Source: Gloeothece verrucosa PCC 7822 (GTDB lineage: Bacteria; Cyanobacteriota; Cyanobacteriia; Cyanobacteriales; Microcystaceae). Taken from it: a stretch of 64,000 nucleotides of DNA. Each line of letters starts with the position of its first letter. The first letter of the stretch is position 1. The notes below the pieces were generated by a model. It saw only the letters and a list, made by a program, of their open reading frames with translations. It searched no databases and was not told the DNA's origin. A program made the position numbers and the translations under genes. Positions 27,171-35,159 of this stretch are shown here, one piece after another. The DNA lies in the NCBI RefSeq assembly GCF_000147335.1, contig NC_014501.1, positions 1,689,501-1,753,500 on the forward strand. Reading direction: 5' to 3'.

Positions 27171-28517
27171 ATGGGTAATATTTTTGTTTGGATTAATTAT
27201 TTAGATAACCTTAAAAACTTACAGCAGGGAAAAACTGCTGTTATAGAACAAATGATCCTATTGCGGAATCACTTAGTTTTTGAATTGCGGTCACAAGGAT
27301 GTAGAAGTTTTGTGGTTCCTGAAGACCTCAATTTATCCTGTGCAATTCAATGGATCAATGATCGTGCTGATAGCGGAGATATTGCTTTAGCTATCAGTGT
27401 GAATCATTCTAATAATTCTAGTCGTCGTGGCATTTATATTACTTATATTGCTAATAATTTAGAACGAAAAAAACACGCGGAAGTTCTCTTATTACTTTTA
27501 TTACATCGTCTTCCTCATTTGAGTAGTTTAGGAAGTCAACCGGATACGATGACCCTCATGGGACAATTGCCTTTTTGCCGCCAAGTGATTATCCCTTCAT
27601 TACAGATTACCCTTGGCTATTTGAGTAACCCTGACGATAAAAATATTATATTTAATGAGCATCCTAAACTGGTTCAAGGACTTGTAGATGGTTTAATGGC
27701 CTGGAGTCGTGAAGTAACTGGAATAGAACCGAATCAAGAAATTAAGCCGCTTAATTTGTCCCTGAATTATTCTAGTCTTGAAATTAGATTGAATAGTCGA
27801 ATTTACCCAGAAAGAGGAATTGTTGTCTATGGCAATCCTTGCATACCCATCGATTTAGTTGATCGTTTAGGATTAGATTTGACTGACTCATCAAATTTAA
27901 TTGAAGCTGGAGGGATAGTCTATCTTAAAGCCGTTGACCTCGAGGCGTTTAACATTAGTATTGAGTGGGAAAATTTGAGTCAAACTCTAATTTTACGCAC
28001 TATTTTACCTTTTGATAATCACCAAATAAAACAAATTATGGGTCAGGGAAGAACATCAGAGGTGCAAATGATGATGTTTTTAAAAGTCAATAATGAAAAG
28101 GCGTTAAAAGAATTTCCCCAGATCGCTAAATTTTACCGAGAAGAGGGAGCAATTGAAGGTGTTAACTCTGACATTGCTTTTTGTCAAATGTGTCTAGAAA
28201 CTGATTTTTTGCGTTTTGGACGAGAACAGGAAGCTAGAAACTACAATTTTGCTCACTTAGGCAGAGTAGAAAGCAAAGAAATTGCGGTTTTTAGCGATGT
28301 TCGTCTTGGGGTAAGATGCCACATACAACATCTAAAAGCCTATGCTAGTTTAGAACCCTTAGTTCAAGAAGTCGTCGATCCTCGTTTTTATCTGGTAGCG
28401 CGAGGAGTTGCCCCCTCTGTGTCTGAGTTATCAGGACGATGGTCAGCAGATTTATCCTATTCGAAAAAAATTCTTGCTATCTTAAAACGGTTGTATGAGT
28501 CTATAAATTTATTTTAA
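27171..28517 (+). CDS. Peptidoglycan hydrolase: degenerate amidase_3-like domain plus glucosaminidase
   Basis: 448 residues. The N-terminal part (about 1-190) follows the amidase_3 plan (WINDRADSGDIALAISVNHS, RGIYITYIANN, QVIIPSLQITLGYLSNPDD), yet the zinc/catalytic positions are changed. There is no GHGG at the start, the usual H of the HAN/HAD strand is N, and the catalytic E before GFL is T. A middle stalk-like domain (about 195-285) precedes a GH73-like glucosaminidase with CQMCLETDFLRFG (E343 retained) and GVRCHIQHLKAYAS. Likely cuts the glycan strand, with the amidase half as a binding or relic domain. Confidence 0.75.
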   Translation: MGNIFVWINYLDNLKNLQQGKTAVIEQMILLRNHLVFELRSQGCRSFVVPEDLNLSCAIQWINDRADSGDIALAISVNHSNNSSRRGIYITYIANNLERKKHAEVLLLLLLHRLPHLSSLGSQPDTMTLMGQLPFCRQVIIPSLQITLGYLSNPDDKNIIFNEHPKLVQGLVDGLMAWSREVTGIEPNQEIKPLNLSLNYSSLEIRLNSRIYPERGIVVYGNPCIPIDLVDRLGLDLTDSSNLIEAGGIVYLKAVDLEAFNISIEWENLSQTLILRTILPFDNHQIKQIMGQGRTSEVQMMMFLKVNNEKALKEFPQIAKFYREEGAIEGVNSDIAFCQMCLETDFLRFGREQEARNYNFAHLGRVESKEIAVFSDVRLGVRCHIQHLKAYASLEPLVQEVVDPRFYLVARGVAPSVSELSGRWSADLSYSKKILAILKRLYESINLF

Positions 28518-29070
28518 GAAGGTTGTAAACTGTTTATTTTTGAATTAAAATAGATAGGCTGGATAAGAACCAACCTACCTAATCAATCTAAAGACATTTA
28601 CTCAACGTAACAGGACTTTAACTCAAATGATCTTGCTAAAAAAGCTAAACTCTAAGTATTTTTAAAGATCTTTTCAAAAGAAAGATATTTTTGGGCAGAG
28701 CTATACTCCTGATAAAATTTTACTCTTTATAAACTATAGCTGCCAAAAAAATAGAGTATAGCTCGAATTTAGCCAGATATTTGAGTTATTTTCATTTTAA
28801 CAATAAAATATAAATTTTATATGAAGAGTTTATGAAGATAAGGATTTATACTATATATTCTTGCTCATGCGCTTAATCTTGGTTTTAAATGTATTGATTT
28901 CATGACTTATTAAGCCTGATTAAAACAATTGCTTTTTTAAAAAAACTTCACAAATAATTTTGAAGATTATATAAAGACGACAGAACTGAGAAACCTATAC
29001 AGTTAGTTACTCTGAGATAGGACGAATATGTTACGATGTGTAAAGTTGGCCTGATTCTGGAACACTCTTA
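28518..29070. other. Long AT-rich spacer with an 11-bp inverted repeat
   Basis: 553 bp with no gene seen. GAGCTATACTC (28698-28708) and GAGTATAGCTC (28754-28764) are perfect inverted copies 45 bp apart. The last 60 bp presumably hold the ABC-F promoter and leader. No RNA family recognised. Confidence 0.5.
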
Positions 29071-30768
29071 ATGCTGCGACTAGAACATATCAGTAAAATA
29101 TACCCCACAGGAGAAGTCCTTAAAGATATCAATTGGGAAGTCAAACCTGAAGAACGAGTAGGGTTAGTTGGGGTCAATGGTGCAGGAAAGTCCACCCAAC
29201 TCAAAATTATTATGGGTGAAGTAGAACCCACGTCAGGGGAAATCATTCGGCCAGCTAGTTTACGGATCGCTTATCTAACCCAAGAGTTTGATGTCGATCC
29301 CACCCGCACCGTTAGAGAAGAATTTTGGACAGTTTTTACAGAAGCGAATCAAGTTCAACATCATTTAGCACAGGTTCAGCAGGAAATGGAAGCGGCTGAT
29401 CCAGAAAAATTAGACCTCCTCATCAAAAAATTAGACCGACTGCAACGTCAATTTGAAGGGTTAGATGGTTATGCCTTAGAAGCGCAGATCGAGAAAATTC
29501 TCCCAGAAATGGGGTTTAGTTTAGAAGACGGCGATCGCAAGGTGAGTTCCTTTAGTGGCGGCTGGCAAATGCGGATGAGTTTGGGGAAAATTCTACTACA
29601 AGACCCTGACATTTTACTCCTTGACGAACCGACAAACCATTTAGACTTAGCCACCATTGAATGGTTAGAAAATTATCTCAAGGGGCTAAAAACTCCGATG
29701 GTGATCATTTCTCATGACCGAGAATTTCTCGACCGTCTGTGTACTAAAATTGTCGAAACAGAAAGAGGCGTTTCTACTACCTATTTAGGAAACTATTCAG
29801 CCTACCTTCAACAAAAAGAAGAAGCCAAAGTAGCACAATTAAGTGCTTATGAACATCAACAAAAAGAAATAGAAAAACAACAGGTATTTATAGAACGCTT
29901 CAGAGCCAGTGCCACCCGCAGCACCCAAGCGAAAAGCCGCGAAAAACAACTCGATAAAATTGAAAGAATAGAAGCTCCGATTTCCGACTTAAAAACCCTT
30001 CAGTTCCGCTTTCCCCCTGCCCCTCGTAGCGGTTTAGAAGTGGTAAAAATAGAAGATTTAGTCCATAGTTATAATGATAATATTCTCTTTTTAGGAGCCA
30101 ATTTAACCATAGAAAGAGGAGATCGCATTGCCTTTTTAGGCCCCAACGGTGCGGGGAAATCAACCCTGTTGCGGTTAATTATGGGGATGGAAAAAAACGA
30201 TGATGGAAACATTGCTCTAGGAAAACATAACGTTATACCCGGCTATTTTGAGCAAAATCAAGCCGAGGCTTTAGACCTAGAAAAAACCGTCATGGAGACA
30301 ATTCATGATGAAGTTCCCGATTGGAAAAATGAAGAAGTCCGCACCTTATTAGGGAGATTTTTATTTACTAAAGATACTGTTTTCAAAAAAGTGGCAGCTT
30401 TAAGCGGTGGAGAAAAAGCCCGTTTAGCTCTAGCCAAAATGCTGTTAAGACCGGCTAATTTATTAATATTAGATGAGCCGACTAATCATCTTGATATTCC
30501 AGCTAAAGAAATGTTAGAGGAAGCAATCCGTCATTATGATGGCACGGTCATTATTGTTTCCCACGACCGTTATTTTATCTCTCAAGTGGCTAATAAAATT
30601 GTAGAAATTCGAGAAGGAGAGTTAATTGCTTATCAAGGAGATTATCATTATTATCTCGATAAAATAGAAGAGGAAAAAGAAAAAGAACGTCAACGCATTG
30701 AAGCCGAGAAAAAAGCGGCTAAAAAAGCTGAACAAGCGGCTAAGAAAAAGAAGAAAAAAGCGGCTTAA
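29071..30768 (+). CDS. ABC-F family ATPase (ribosome-associated type)
   Basis: 565 residues with two ABC cassettes and no membrane segments. First: GVNGAGKST, SSFSGGWQMRMSLGK, LLLDEPTNHLD. Second: GPNGAGKST, ALSGGEKARLALAK, LILDEPTNHLD. Between them is the charged P-site linker helix pair. The C-terminus is a Lys/Ala/Glu-rich helix (EKERQRIEAEKKAAKKAEQA). ABC-F proteins act on the ribosome in translation rescue or fine-tuning, some giving antibiotic protection; the subclass (Uup/YfmR/EttA) is not settled here. Confidence 0.9.
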   Translation: MLRLEHISKIYPTGEVLKDINWEVKPEERVGLVGVNGAGKSTQLKIIMGEVEPTSGEIIRPASLRIAYLTQEFDVDPTRTVREEFWTVFTEANQVQHHLAQVQQEMEAADPEKLDLLIKKLDRLQRQFEGLDGYALEAQIEKILPEMGFSLEDGDRKVSSFSGGWQMRMSLGKILLQDPDILLLDEPTNHLDLATIEWLENYLKGLKTPMVIISHDREFLDRLCTKIVETERGVSTTYLGNYSAYLQQKEEAKVAQLSAYEHQQKEIEKQQVFIERFRASATRSTQAKSREKQLDKIERIEAPISDLKTLQFRFPPAPRSGLEVVKIEDLVHSYNDNILFLGANLTIERGDRIAFLGPNGAGKSTLLRLIMGMEKNDDGNIALGKHNVIPGYFEQNQAEALDLEKTVMETIHDEVPDWKNEEVRTLLGRFLFTKDTVFKKVAALSGGEKARLALAKMLLRPANLLILDEPTNHLDIPAKEMLEEAIRHYDGTVIIVSHDRYFISQVANKIVEIREGELIAYQGDYHYYLDKIEEEKEKERQRIEAEKKAAKKAEQAAKKKKKKAA

Positions 30769-30796
30769 TTTGACTGTTACTTTTTCCTACTATCAA

Positions 30797-30939
30797 TCAC
30801 TGGGGCTGATTTTCTATGAGAGTAATAGCCTCAGCCGGTGTCATACTGCTATAAATAACCTGCATGATACCAGAAAGATACTGATCCATCATTGCCACAT
30901 TAATATATACTACCCGCTTAATTAAAGCTAAATCCAGAT
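30797..30939 (-). pseudogene. C-terminal remnant of a gene truncated by an IS1-type element
   Basis: On the minus strand a frame is open from the left edge of the IS remnant (30939) to a TGA at 30797-30799. It encodes 46 residues including MMDQYLSGIMQVIYSSMTPA followed by EAITLIENQ. This helix-TPAEA-helix ending resembles the C-terminus of ABC-transporter solute-binding proteins (QYLS.VM.G.MTP.EAL type); that match is from memory. No continuation is visible beyond the IS right end at 31206, so the upstream part is gone. Confidence 0.5.
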
Positions 30940-31205
30940 GGTAGTGTCACAAAGGTGTTGATCAAGGAATTTGTCAACTTATGAACGTCATCTATTAAAA
31001 GACCAAAGGATAGTAAGTAAATATAAAATGCAGAAAATTGAAAGAAAACATTTGACATTGAGAACAAGAATCAAAAGATTACAAAGAAAAACGAATTGTT
31101 TTTCTAAGATATCCCCAATGCACGATTTGGTAATCGGATTGTATATTAATAAGTATGAATTTCAGCGAAAAATTTAACCTATTTCAACACCTTTGTGATA
31201 CTACC
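30940..31205 (+). mobile_element. Internally deleted IS1-family element
   Basis: Terminal inverted repeats GGTAGTGTCACAAAGGTGTTG (left, 30940-30960) and its complement at 31185-31205 differ at one position. Between them only the 3' end of a transposase frame survives (30971-31177). IERKHLTLRTRIKRLQRKT and MHDLVIGLYINKYEF are diagnostic of the IS1 InsB C-terminus. 266 bp against about 770-1,000 for a full IS1-type element. No target-site duplication is evident. Confidence 0.8.
30971..31177 (+). pseudogene. IS1-family transposase, C-terminal fragment
   Basis: The last 60 or so residues keep the HLTLRTRIKRL.RKT.CFSK..MHD.VIGL.IN.YEF pattern of IS1 transposases. The DDE catalytic residues lie upstream in the intact gene and are absent, so no transposase activity is expected. 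The nominal start at 30971 is only the first in-frame start-like codon after the deletion. Confidence 0.8.
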
Positions 31206-31233
31206 GCTTAAGCCGCTTGTACTCATCTTATTT

Positions 31234-31273
31234 TAAACTCTCCTTTAATAGGAGAAATTAGTTGAATGGAAAC
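31234..31273. repeat. CRISPR-repeat-like hairpin repeat, copy A
   Basis: A 40-nt unit with a TCTCCT-TTAAT-AGGAGA hairpin and a TTGAATGGAAAC end. It is identical to copy B (32446-32485) except for one base (G/A at the position before TTGAATGG). The internal palindrome and GGAAAC terminus are the hallmarks of cyanobacterial CRISPR repeats, but there is no array. The bases that follow (ATGGCGAGCGCATT) also resemble those after copy B. Confidence 0.65.
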
Positions 31274-31321
31274 ATGGCGAGCGCATTTTTGATTTAAGCA
31301 TTACAAGATAAGCGCATCGTA

Positions 31322-32215
31322 CTAACAACCTTGTTTAGAGGTTACATTACCAAGAAGTTTTGCACCACACAAATTAATCCCCTCTATCTTTTGTAACTGA
31401 TCAACTGTAATGCCTCTAACCCTTAGATCTGTGTTACTGAAGTTTGCTCCTTTCAGATCCGTCCCTAAGCTTGCATTACTTAGATCTGCACCATTGAAGT
31501 TAGCATTCTCCAAGTTGGCAGCTAAACTGGCACTTCTCGCATCAACTTTTTGTAAGTTAGCATTACTTAAATTTCCAGCATATAACGACGCTTCACGTAA
31601 ATCTGAACCACTCAAATTTGCATAAGCTAGATTAGCAGCGTGTAAATCAGCACCTCGTAAATTAGCATTGCTTAAGTCAGCATTAATCAATTCTGCCCCT
31701 CCTAGTCCTGCCTTTTCTAGATTAGCACCAGCCAATTTCGCATCTGCCAAACTAGCTTGATTCAATATAGCTTTGCTGAGATTAGCACCACTTAAATCAG
31801 CACCTTTCAAATCGGCTTTTTCTAAATTAACACCACTTAAATCACAACCTGAACATTGTTTAGTTGTCAGTAGTTTATCTTTAGTAGCCTCTTTATTTTG
31901 CTCCGTAGAATCAGTAGGTGAATTTGAAGGTGTTGGTGATGATGAAAATGGTGAATTCTCAACTTTTGGTGTGTTTGAAGGTACAGTTGGAGATTCAGAT
32001 GGAGAGACATTTTTATTTGGTGGATAGAGTATATTTTTTATGGCAATTGTTGTTGCTCCGCCAATAGTCACAGCACCAGCAAGAGCTACAATTCCTAAAG
32101 GAATAGATAACTTAAAACTCTTCTTGTGGTTGATATCTCTTCCCGCTTTGCCACCTTCCGTGTAGTCACCACCAACGTTAAAGTTATCTCTACTACCACG
32201 TCCCTGTTGACTCAT
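31322..32215 (-). CDS. Pentapeptide-repeat protein with N-terminal GGDYTEGGKAGRD motif and one membrane helix
   Basis: 297 residues. Residues 1-33 (NFNVGGDYTEGGKAGRDIN) resemble the short Gly-rich leader found before effector domains in some bacterial signalling proteins. One membrane helix follows (IPLGIVALAGAVTIGGATTIAI), then a Ser/Pro/Thr linker. About 24 pentapeptide units A(D/N)LXX start near residue 125 (CDLSGVNLEKADLKGADLSG), forming a right-handed quadrilateral beta helix. Function unknown. It lies between the two CRISPR-like repeats and next to IS debris, which suggests acquired cargo. Confidence 0.85.
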   Translation of the reverse strand: MSQQGRGSRDNFNVGGDYTEGGKAGRDINHKKSFKLSIPLGIVALAGAVTIGGATTIAIKNILYPPNKNVSPSESPTVPSNTPKVENSPFSSSPTPSNSPTDSTEQNKEATKDKLLTTKQCSGCDLSGVNLEKADLKGADLSGANLSKAILNQASLADAKLAGANLEKAGLGGAELINADLSNANLRGADLHAANLAYANLSGSDLREASLYAGNLSNANLQKVDARSASLAANLENANFNGADLSNASLGTDLKGANFSNTDLRVRGITVDQLQKIEGINLCGAKLLGNVTSKQGC

Positions 32216-32445
32216 AAGTTAAACTCCAAAAATTATTGAGCTTTTAGAGGGCATTATAGCATAAGGTTTTTCAGTTTGATTGATATTCTTTTAGTGCGAT
32301 CACTGATCTTGTAGTGGAAAGTATCCCTATTCTGTCACTCTCCAAGTTTTCCTATCAATCAAAGGTTTTAAAAAGCTTTCATCTCAATTGATTGAAGTAT
32401 TTGTAGTAAAATTTTTGTGATTTGATCATCTTTTTTTTACAATGG

Positions 32446-32485
32446 TAAACTCTCCTTTAATAGGAGAAATTAATTGAATGGAAAC
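32446..32485. repeat. CRISPR-repeat-like hairpin repeat, copy B
   Basis: Direct repeat of copy A, 39 of 40 identical, 1,212 bp away in the same orientation, so the pair brackets the pentapeptide-repeat gene. Followed by AATGGCTGTAGAGCGCATT, of which ATGGC and GAGCGCATT are also found after copy A. No further copies or spacers were found in the window. Confidence 0.65.
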
Positions 32486-32491
32486 TAAGAA

Positions 32492-32632
32492 ATGGCTGTA
32501 GAGCGCATTCCTTCGTATAGTGCCATTAGAAGAATATTACTGAGGGTGGATTATCTTGAGTACGCAGGAAGGTTAGCAGACTTTTTTGGGGTCAAGCCAA
32601 AAAGAAAAACTTCTTTCTTAAAAGCGAGATAA
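32492..32632 (+). pseudogene. Transposase-derived fragment (ISAs1-like), 46 residues
   Basis: ATG 32492 to TAA 32630-32632. The fragment MAVERIPSYSAIRRILLRVD with YLEYAGRLADFF resembles the (R)IPSYSTIRRVL..VD...L...F segment in the N-terminal part of ISAs1/H-repeat-type transposases (recalled, not searched). The rest of a roughly 370-residue transposase is missing. Copy A of the neighbouring repeat is followed by a shortened version of the same start with a frameshift. Confidence 0.45.
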
Positions 32633-32643
32633 TATTCTCCGTT

Positions 32644-33357
32644 TCACTCGTGATCTGGCTCGATTCCCATTGCCCGCAATTGTTGAGCTAATTTTGCCGC
32701 GCGTGTTTCTGCTTGTTGTGCGCGTGTTTCTGCTTGTTGTGCGCGTGCTTCGGCTTGTGTGGCGCGTGTTTCTGCTTGTTGTGCGCGTTGAGCAATTTCG
32801 CTATAGGTTAAAAACCGACTCCCATCAGGATAAAAAATTTGCAATTCGGGACTAACAAGGTTGAAGCGAATTTTTAATCGAGGACTGATCCACTGATCGA
32901 TCGGATCAATGACATCCAGAAAACCCTCAGTTCGCAACCAACCACTCAAATGATTTTCGTCAGGGTCATATAAATAGTATTCTTCCACGCCAAAACGGTC
33001 ATAAAACAGGAGTTTTCGGTTCATTTCTGCCCGCCGATTTCCGGGCGAGAGAATTTCAAAAACCACTTGTGGCGGTATATTCGCTTCTTCCCACTGCTTA
33101 TAAGAACCTCGATCGCCCTTGGGTCTTCCAACTACGACCATTGCGTCAGGTGCTTGACAAATCTTATTATTCCCTTCAACCGGATACCACAGCAAATCCC
33201 CGGCAACAAATACATTGGCATCATCAGCAAATAACCATTCTAAATTTTCCTTAATGGTCACAATCCAGCGAAACTGTTTCGTATTATCTGCCATCGGTTG
33301 ACCATCGCTGTCGGGGTAGATTACTTCTGACTGAGAAGATGACTGTATTTGAACCAT
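32644..33357 (-). CDS. Uma2-family (DUF820) endonuclease-like protein with coiled-coil tail
   Basis: 237 residues. The PD-(D/E)XK-type core is complete: PDAMVVVG (D71), VVFEILSPGN (E101) and RKLLFYDRFGVEEYYLYDP. The C-terminal 40 residues are heptad-like QAETRA/QAEARA repeats, a coiled coil for oligomerisation common in cyanobacterial Uma2 proteins. These families are numerous in cyanobacterial genomes and their biological targets are unknown. Compare the broken relative at 1715-1951. The 11-residue periodicity is reflected in repeated GCGCGTGTTTCTGCTTGTTG DNA at 32700-32790. Confidence 0.82.
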   Translation of the reverse strand: MVQIQSSSQSEVIYPDSDGQPMADNTKQFRWIVTIKENLEWLFADDANVFVAGDLLWYPVEGNNKICQAPDAMVVVGRPKGDRGSYKQWEEANIPPQVVFEILSPGNRRAEMNRKLLFYDRFGVEEYYLYDPDENHLSGWLRTEGFLDVIDPIDQWISPRLKIRFNLVSPELQIFYPDGSRFLTYSEIAQRAQQAETRATQAEARAQQAETRAQQAETRAAKLAQQLRAMGIEPDHE

Positions 33358-33486
33358 AGTCTTACTCTCTCCAAAAAGCTATTGCCTATCCCTATTTATA
33401 GCTGATTCTACCAAGAGGCAGAATGAATCAGGCTTAGTCTTGTGTATTATAAAAAAATGAAGCTAAGTAGGAGAAAATAAACGCTT

Positions 33487-33738
33487 ATGACCTCCCCAAC
33501 TCCGTTAAAGGGTAGTGAATTAATTGACTGTGCTAGAGCCAACGGAAACCAAGGGCTAGAAATAGCCGCCTCTCGCTCAGGTTATGGAGATGATCTTGCT
33601 GCTTTTGAAGAAGAACTCCGACAAGCTTGTCAAGCTATCGGCGTAGATATTAACGGTTTTGATGATTTAATTAATCATAAGCGAGATTCCGAGCGACCAG
33701 GAGTCATCATTGCTCCTGACACACCCAGCCAACTTTAA
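33487..33738 (+). CDS. Small conserved-looking hypothetical protein
   Basis: 83 residues, acidic. Contains LKGSELIDCARANGNQGLEI, AASRSGYGDDLAAFEEELRQ and a tail GVIIAPDTPSQL. Helical first half, no membrane segment. The ATG is 10 bp after GAGAAAATAAAC. The uninterrupted frame, normal composition and convergent arrangement with the TerC gene make a real gene likely. No family named. Confidence 0.6.
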   Translation: MTSPTPLKGSELIDCARANGNQGLEIAASRSGYGDDLAAFEEELRQACQAIGVDINGFDDLINHKRDSERPGVIIAPDTPSQL

Positions 33739-33760
33739 GCAACGGTTACAAGGCTTATTT

Positions 33761-34480
33761 TTAATTGCTCTGGCTTGTTTCGGGTTCAACTCGCTTAGAA
33801 AAGCCCCACATCAATAATAAACTCACAAAAGTTAAGACTATCCAGTCTGGCAAAGCATAAATGGGGAACAAAGCCTTAATCATTAATTTCAGCCCTATTC
33901 CCAAAATAATCATGTATGCCGCGTCTTGAAGATAAACATATTTGTCTAATAATTTGATAAACAAGCCGGCTGAAAATCTTAGGGTAATTACGCCGATAAT
34001 GCCGCCAAAAAGAATCAGCCAAGTTTCATTAGAAATAGCGATCGCGGTAGTCACACTATCTAAAGAAAAGGCTAAATCGGTCAGGGCAATAATGGGAATA
34101 ATTTGCCAAATTAAATTGGTATTAGATTGAGGATGAAACGGTTCTGATAAGGAATCTTCTTGATTTTCAGATAAACGTTCCCGGAAATATTTAGCCGTTA
34201 GCCAGATCAAATAAAGAGCGCCTAGAAATTCAAATTCCCAGAATTGAATGACCCAAGTAGCCAATAAAATCAATAAAATTCGCAAGCCAAAAGCCCCAAC
34301 TAACCCCCAATTTAAGGCACGGCGTTGATGTTCCGGTTCAGGAAGATGTTGAACTAAAGCCGCTAAAGCCACTGCATTATCAGCCGATAAAACTGTTTCC
34401 ATCGCCACTAGAGAGAATAAAATCCCCACAGTATTGAAAGATAATCCTTGTTCAATAAAATTCACTGACTGCTCTATCAT
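33761..34480 (-). CDS. TerC-family integral membrane protein
   Basis: About 239 residues from ATG 34480 (MIEQSVNFIEQG); a TTG at 34495 would add five. Seven to eight hydrophobic helices carry the two TerC signature repeats, METVLSADNAVALAA and DLAFSLDSVTTAI, each with the metal-site SxD core. TerC relatives export or handle Mn(II) and other cations at the membrane and were first linked to tellurite resistance. Last gene of a leftward run of membrane proteins, so a metal-homeostasis role is consistent. Confidence 0.85.
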   Translation of the reverse strand: MIEQSVNFIEQGLSFNTVGILFSLVAMETVLSADNAVALAALVQHLPEPEHQRRALNWGLVGAFGLRILLILLATWVIQFWEFEFLGALYLIWLTAKYFRERLSENQEDSLSEPFHPQSNTNLIWQIIPIIALTDLAFSLDSVTTAIAISNETWLILFGGIIGVITLRFSAGLFIKLLDKYVYLQDAAYMIILGIGLKLMIKALFPIYALPDWIVLTFVSLLLMWGFSKRVEPETSQSN

Positions 34481-34521
34481 ATTGAATTTACCCAATCAAA
34501 ATTAATATTTTTGAGAAAATT

Positions 34522-34977
34522 TTATTCAAAAACTACGCCACTTAAAGGATTTAAAGGGACAGTAAAGAAATAATAAATGACACCAGAGCCTAAAAGGATA
34601 ATGGCAAGACTAAAAATCAGTACCCATCGATCAGGGGGTTCATAAGTATCTTCGTCAATCTCATGGCGAACATTAAAATAATGTTTAGTGGTGAGAATAA
34701 CGGTACTTAATCCCAATAAAGCAAAGGTTAGCCCCAATTTCCAGCCATTCCCAGGAATGGGGTTCACAGGAATTTGAAAAACACGAAGACGAGCAATAAC
34801 TACGCCAAATCCCATCAAAGCAATAGCCGTTCGCATCCAAGCTAAATAAGTCCGTTCATTAGCTAAATGATCTCGAACTCGAGAAGGATTTCTTTTTTTA
34901 GGATGAATTGATACGAGGTTATCCGCCTCAGAGTTAGGGTTTGGCACGTTTTTTGGGGATTTGAAGAGGAATTGCAT
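34522..34977 (-). CDS. DUF202 / YidH-family membrane protein
   Basis: 151 residues from ATG 34977 (MQFLFKSPKN); a TTG at 34992 is an alternative. The DUF202 signature is plain: RDHLANERTYLAWMRTAIALMGFGVVIARL, followed by two more helices (GLTFALLGLSTVILTT, WVLIFSLAIILLGSGVIYYF). Three-span inner-membrane proteins of unknown function. The TerC gene follows 41 bp downstream on the same strand. Confidence 0.82.
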   Translation of the reverse strand: MQFLFKSPKNVPNPNSEADNLVSIHPKKRNPSRVRDHLANERTYLAWMRTAIALMGFGVVIARLRVFQIPVNPIPGNGWKLGLTFALLGLSTVILTTKHYFNVRHEIDEDTYEPPDRWVLIFSLAIILLGSGVIYYFFTVPLNPLSGVVFE

Positions 34978-35045
34978 TATAAAGATACCCAAAACTAACT
35001 AATCAAGTAACAAAAACAAATTTTTTATGATTTTAAAAGAAAGTC

Positions 35046-35067
35046 CTAGGCAGGACAGGGTTTTTTT
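35046..35067 (+). terminator. Short hairpin with T-run, orphan
   Basis: GTCCT-AGGC-AGGAC followed by AGGGTTTTTTT. It is shaped like a + strand intrinsic terminator, but both flanking genes run leftward. It may block antisense transcription or be fortuitous. Confidence 0.35.
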
Positions 35068-35096
35068 ATAAAACTTTGAACTTGAAGGCGGCAGAG

Positions 35097-35142
35097 GGGT
35101 GGGCACTGTGAGAGTTAACTCGCTCGAAGACAGCACCCACCC
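35097..35142 (-). terminator. Inverted repeat downstream of the secreted-protein gene
   Basis: GGGTGGGCACTGT (35097-35109) pairs with ACAGCACCCACCC (35130-35142) over 13 bp with two mismatches, just after the stop at 35160 on the minus strand. Probably ends the transcript of the CadD-secreted protein unit. Confidence 0.5.
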
Positions 35143-35159
35143 AAGAGCGTCAAGAAAGA

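Noticed and set aside
30698-30925. 75-residue frame at the end of the ABC-F gene
   Set aside because: Begins inside the Lys-rich 3' end of the ABC-F gene in another frame; biased composition only.
31234-32485. A CRISPR array
   Set aside because: Only two repeat-like units 1.2 kb apart with a gene between; no spacers and no cas genes in the window, so listed as repeats only.
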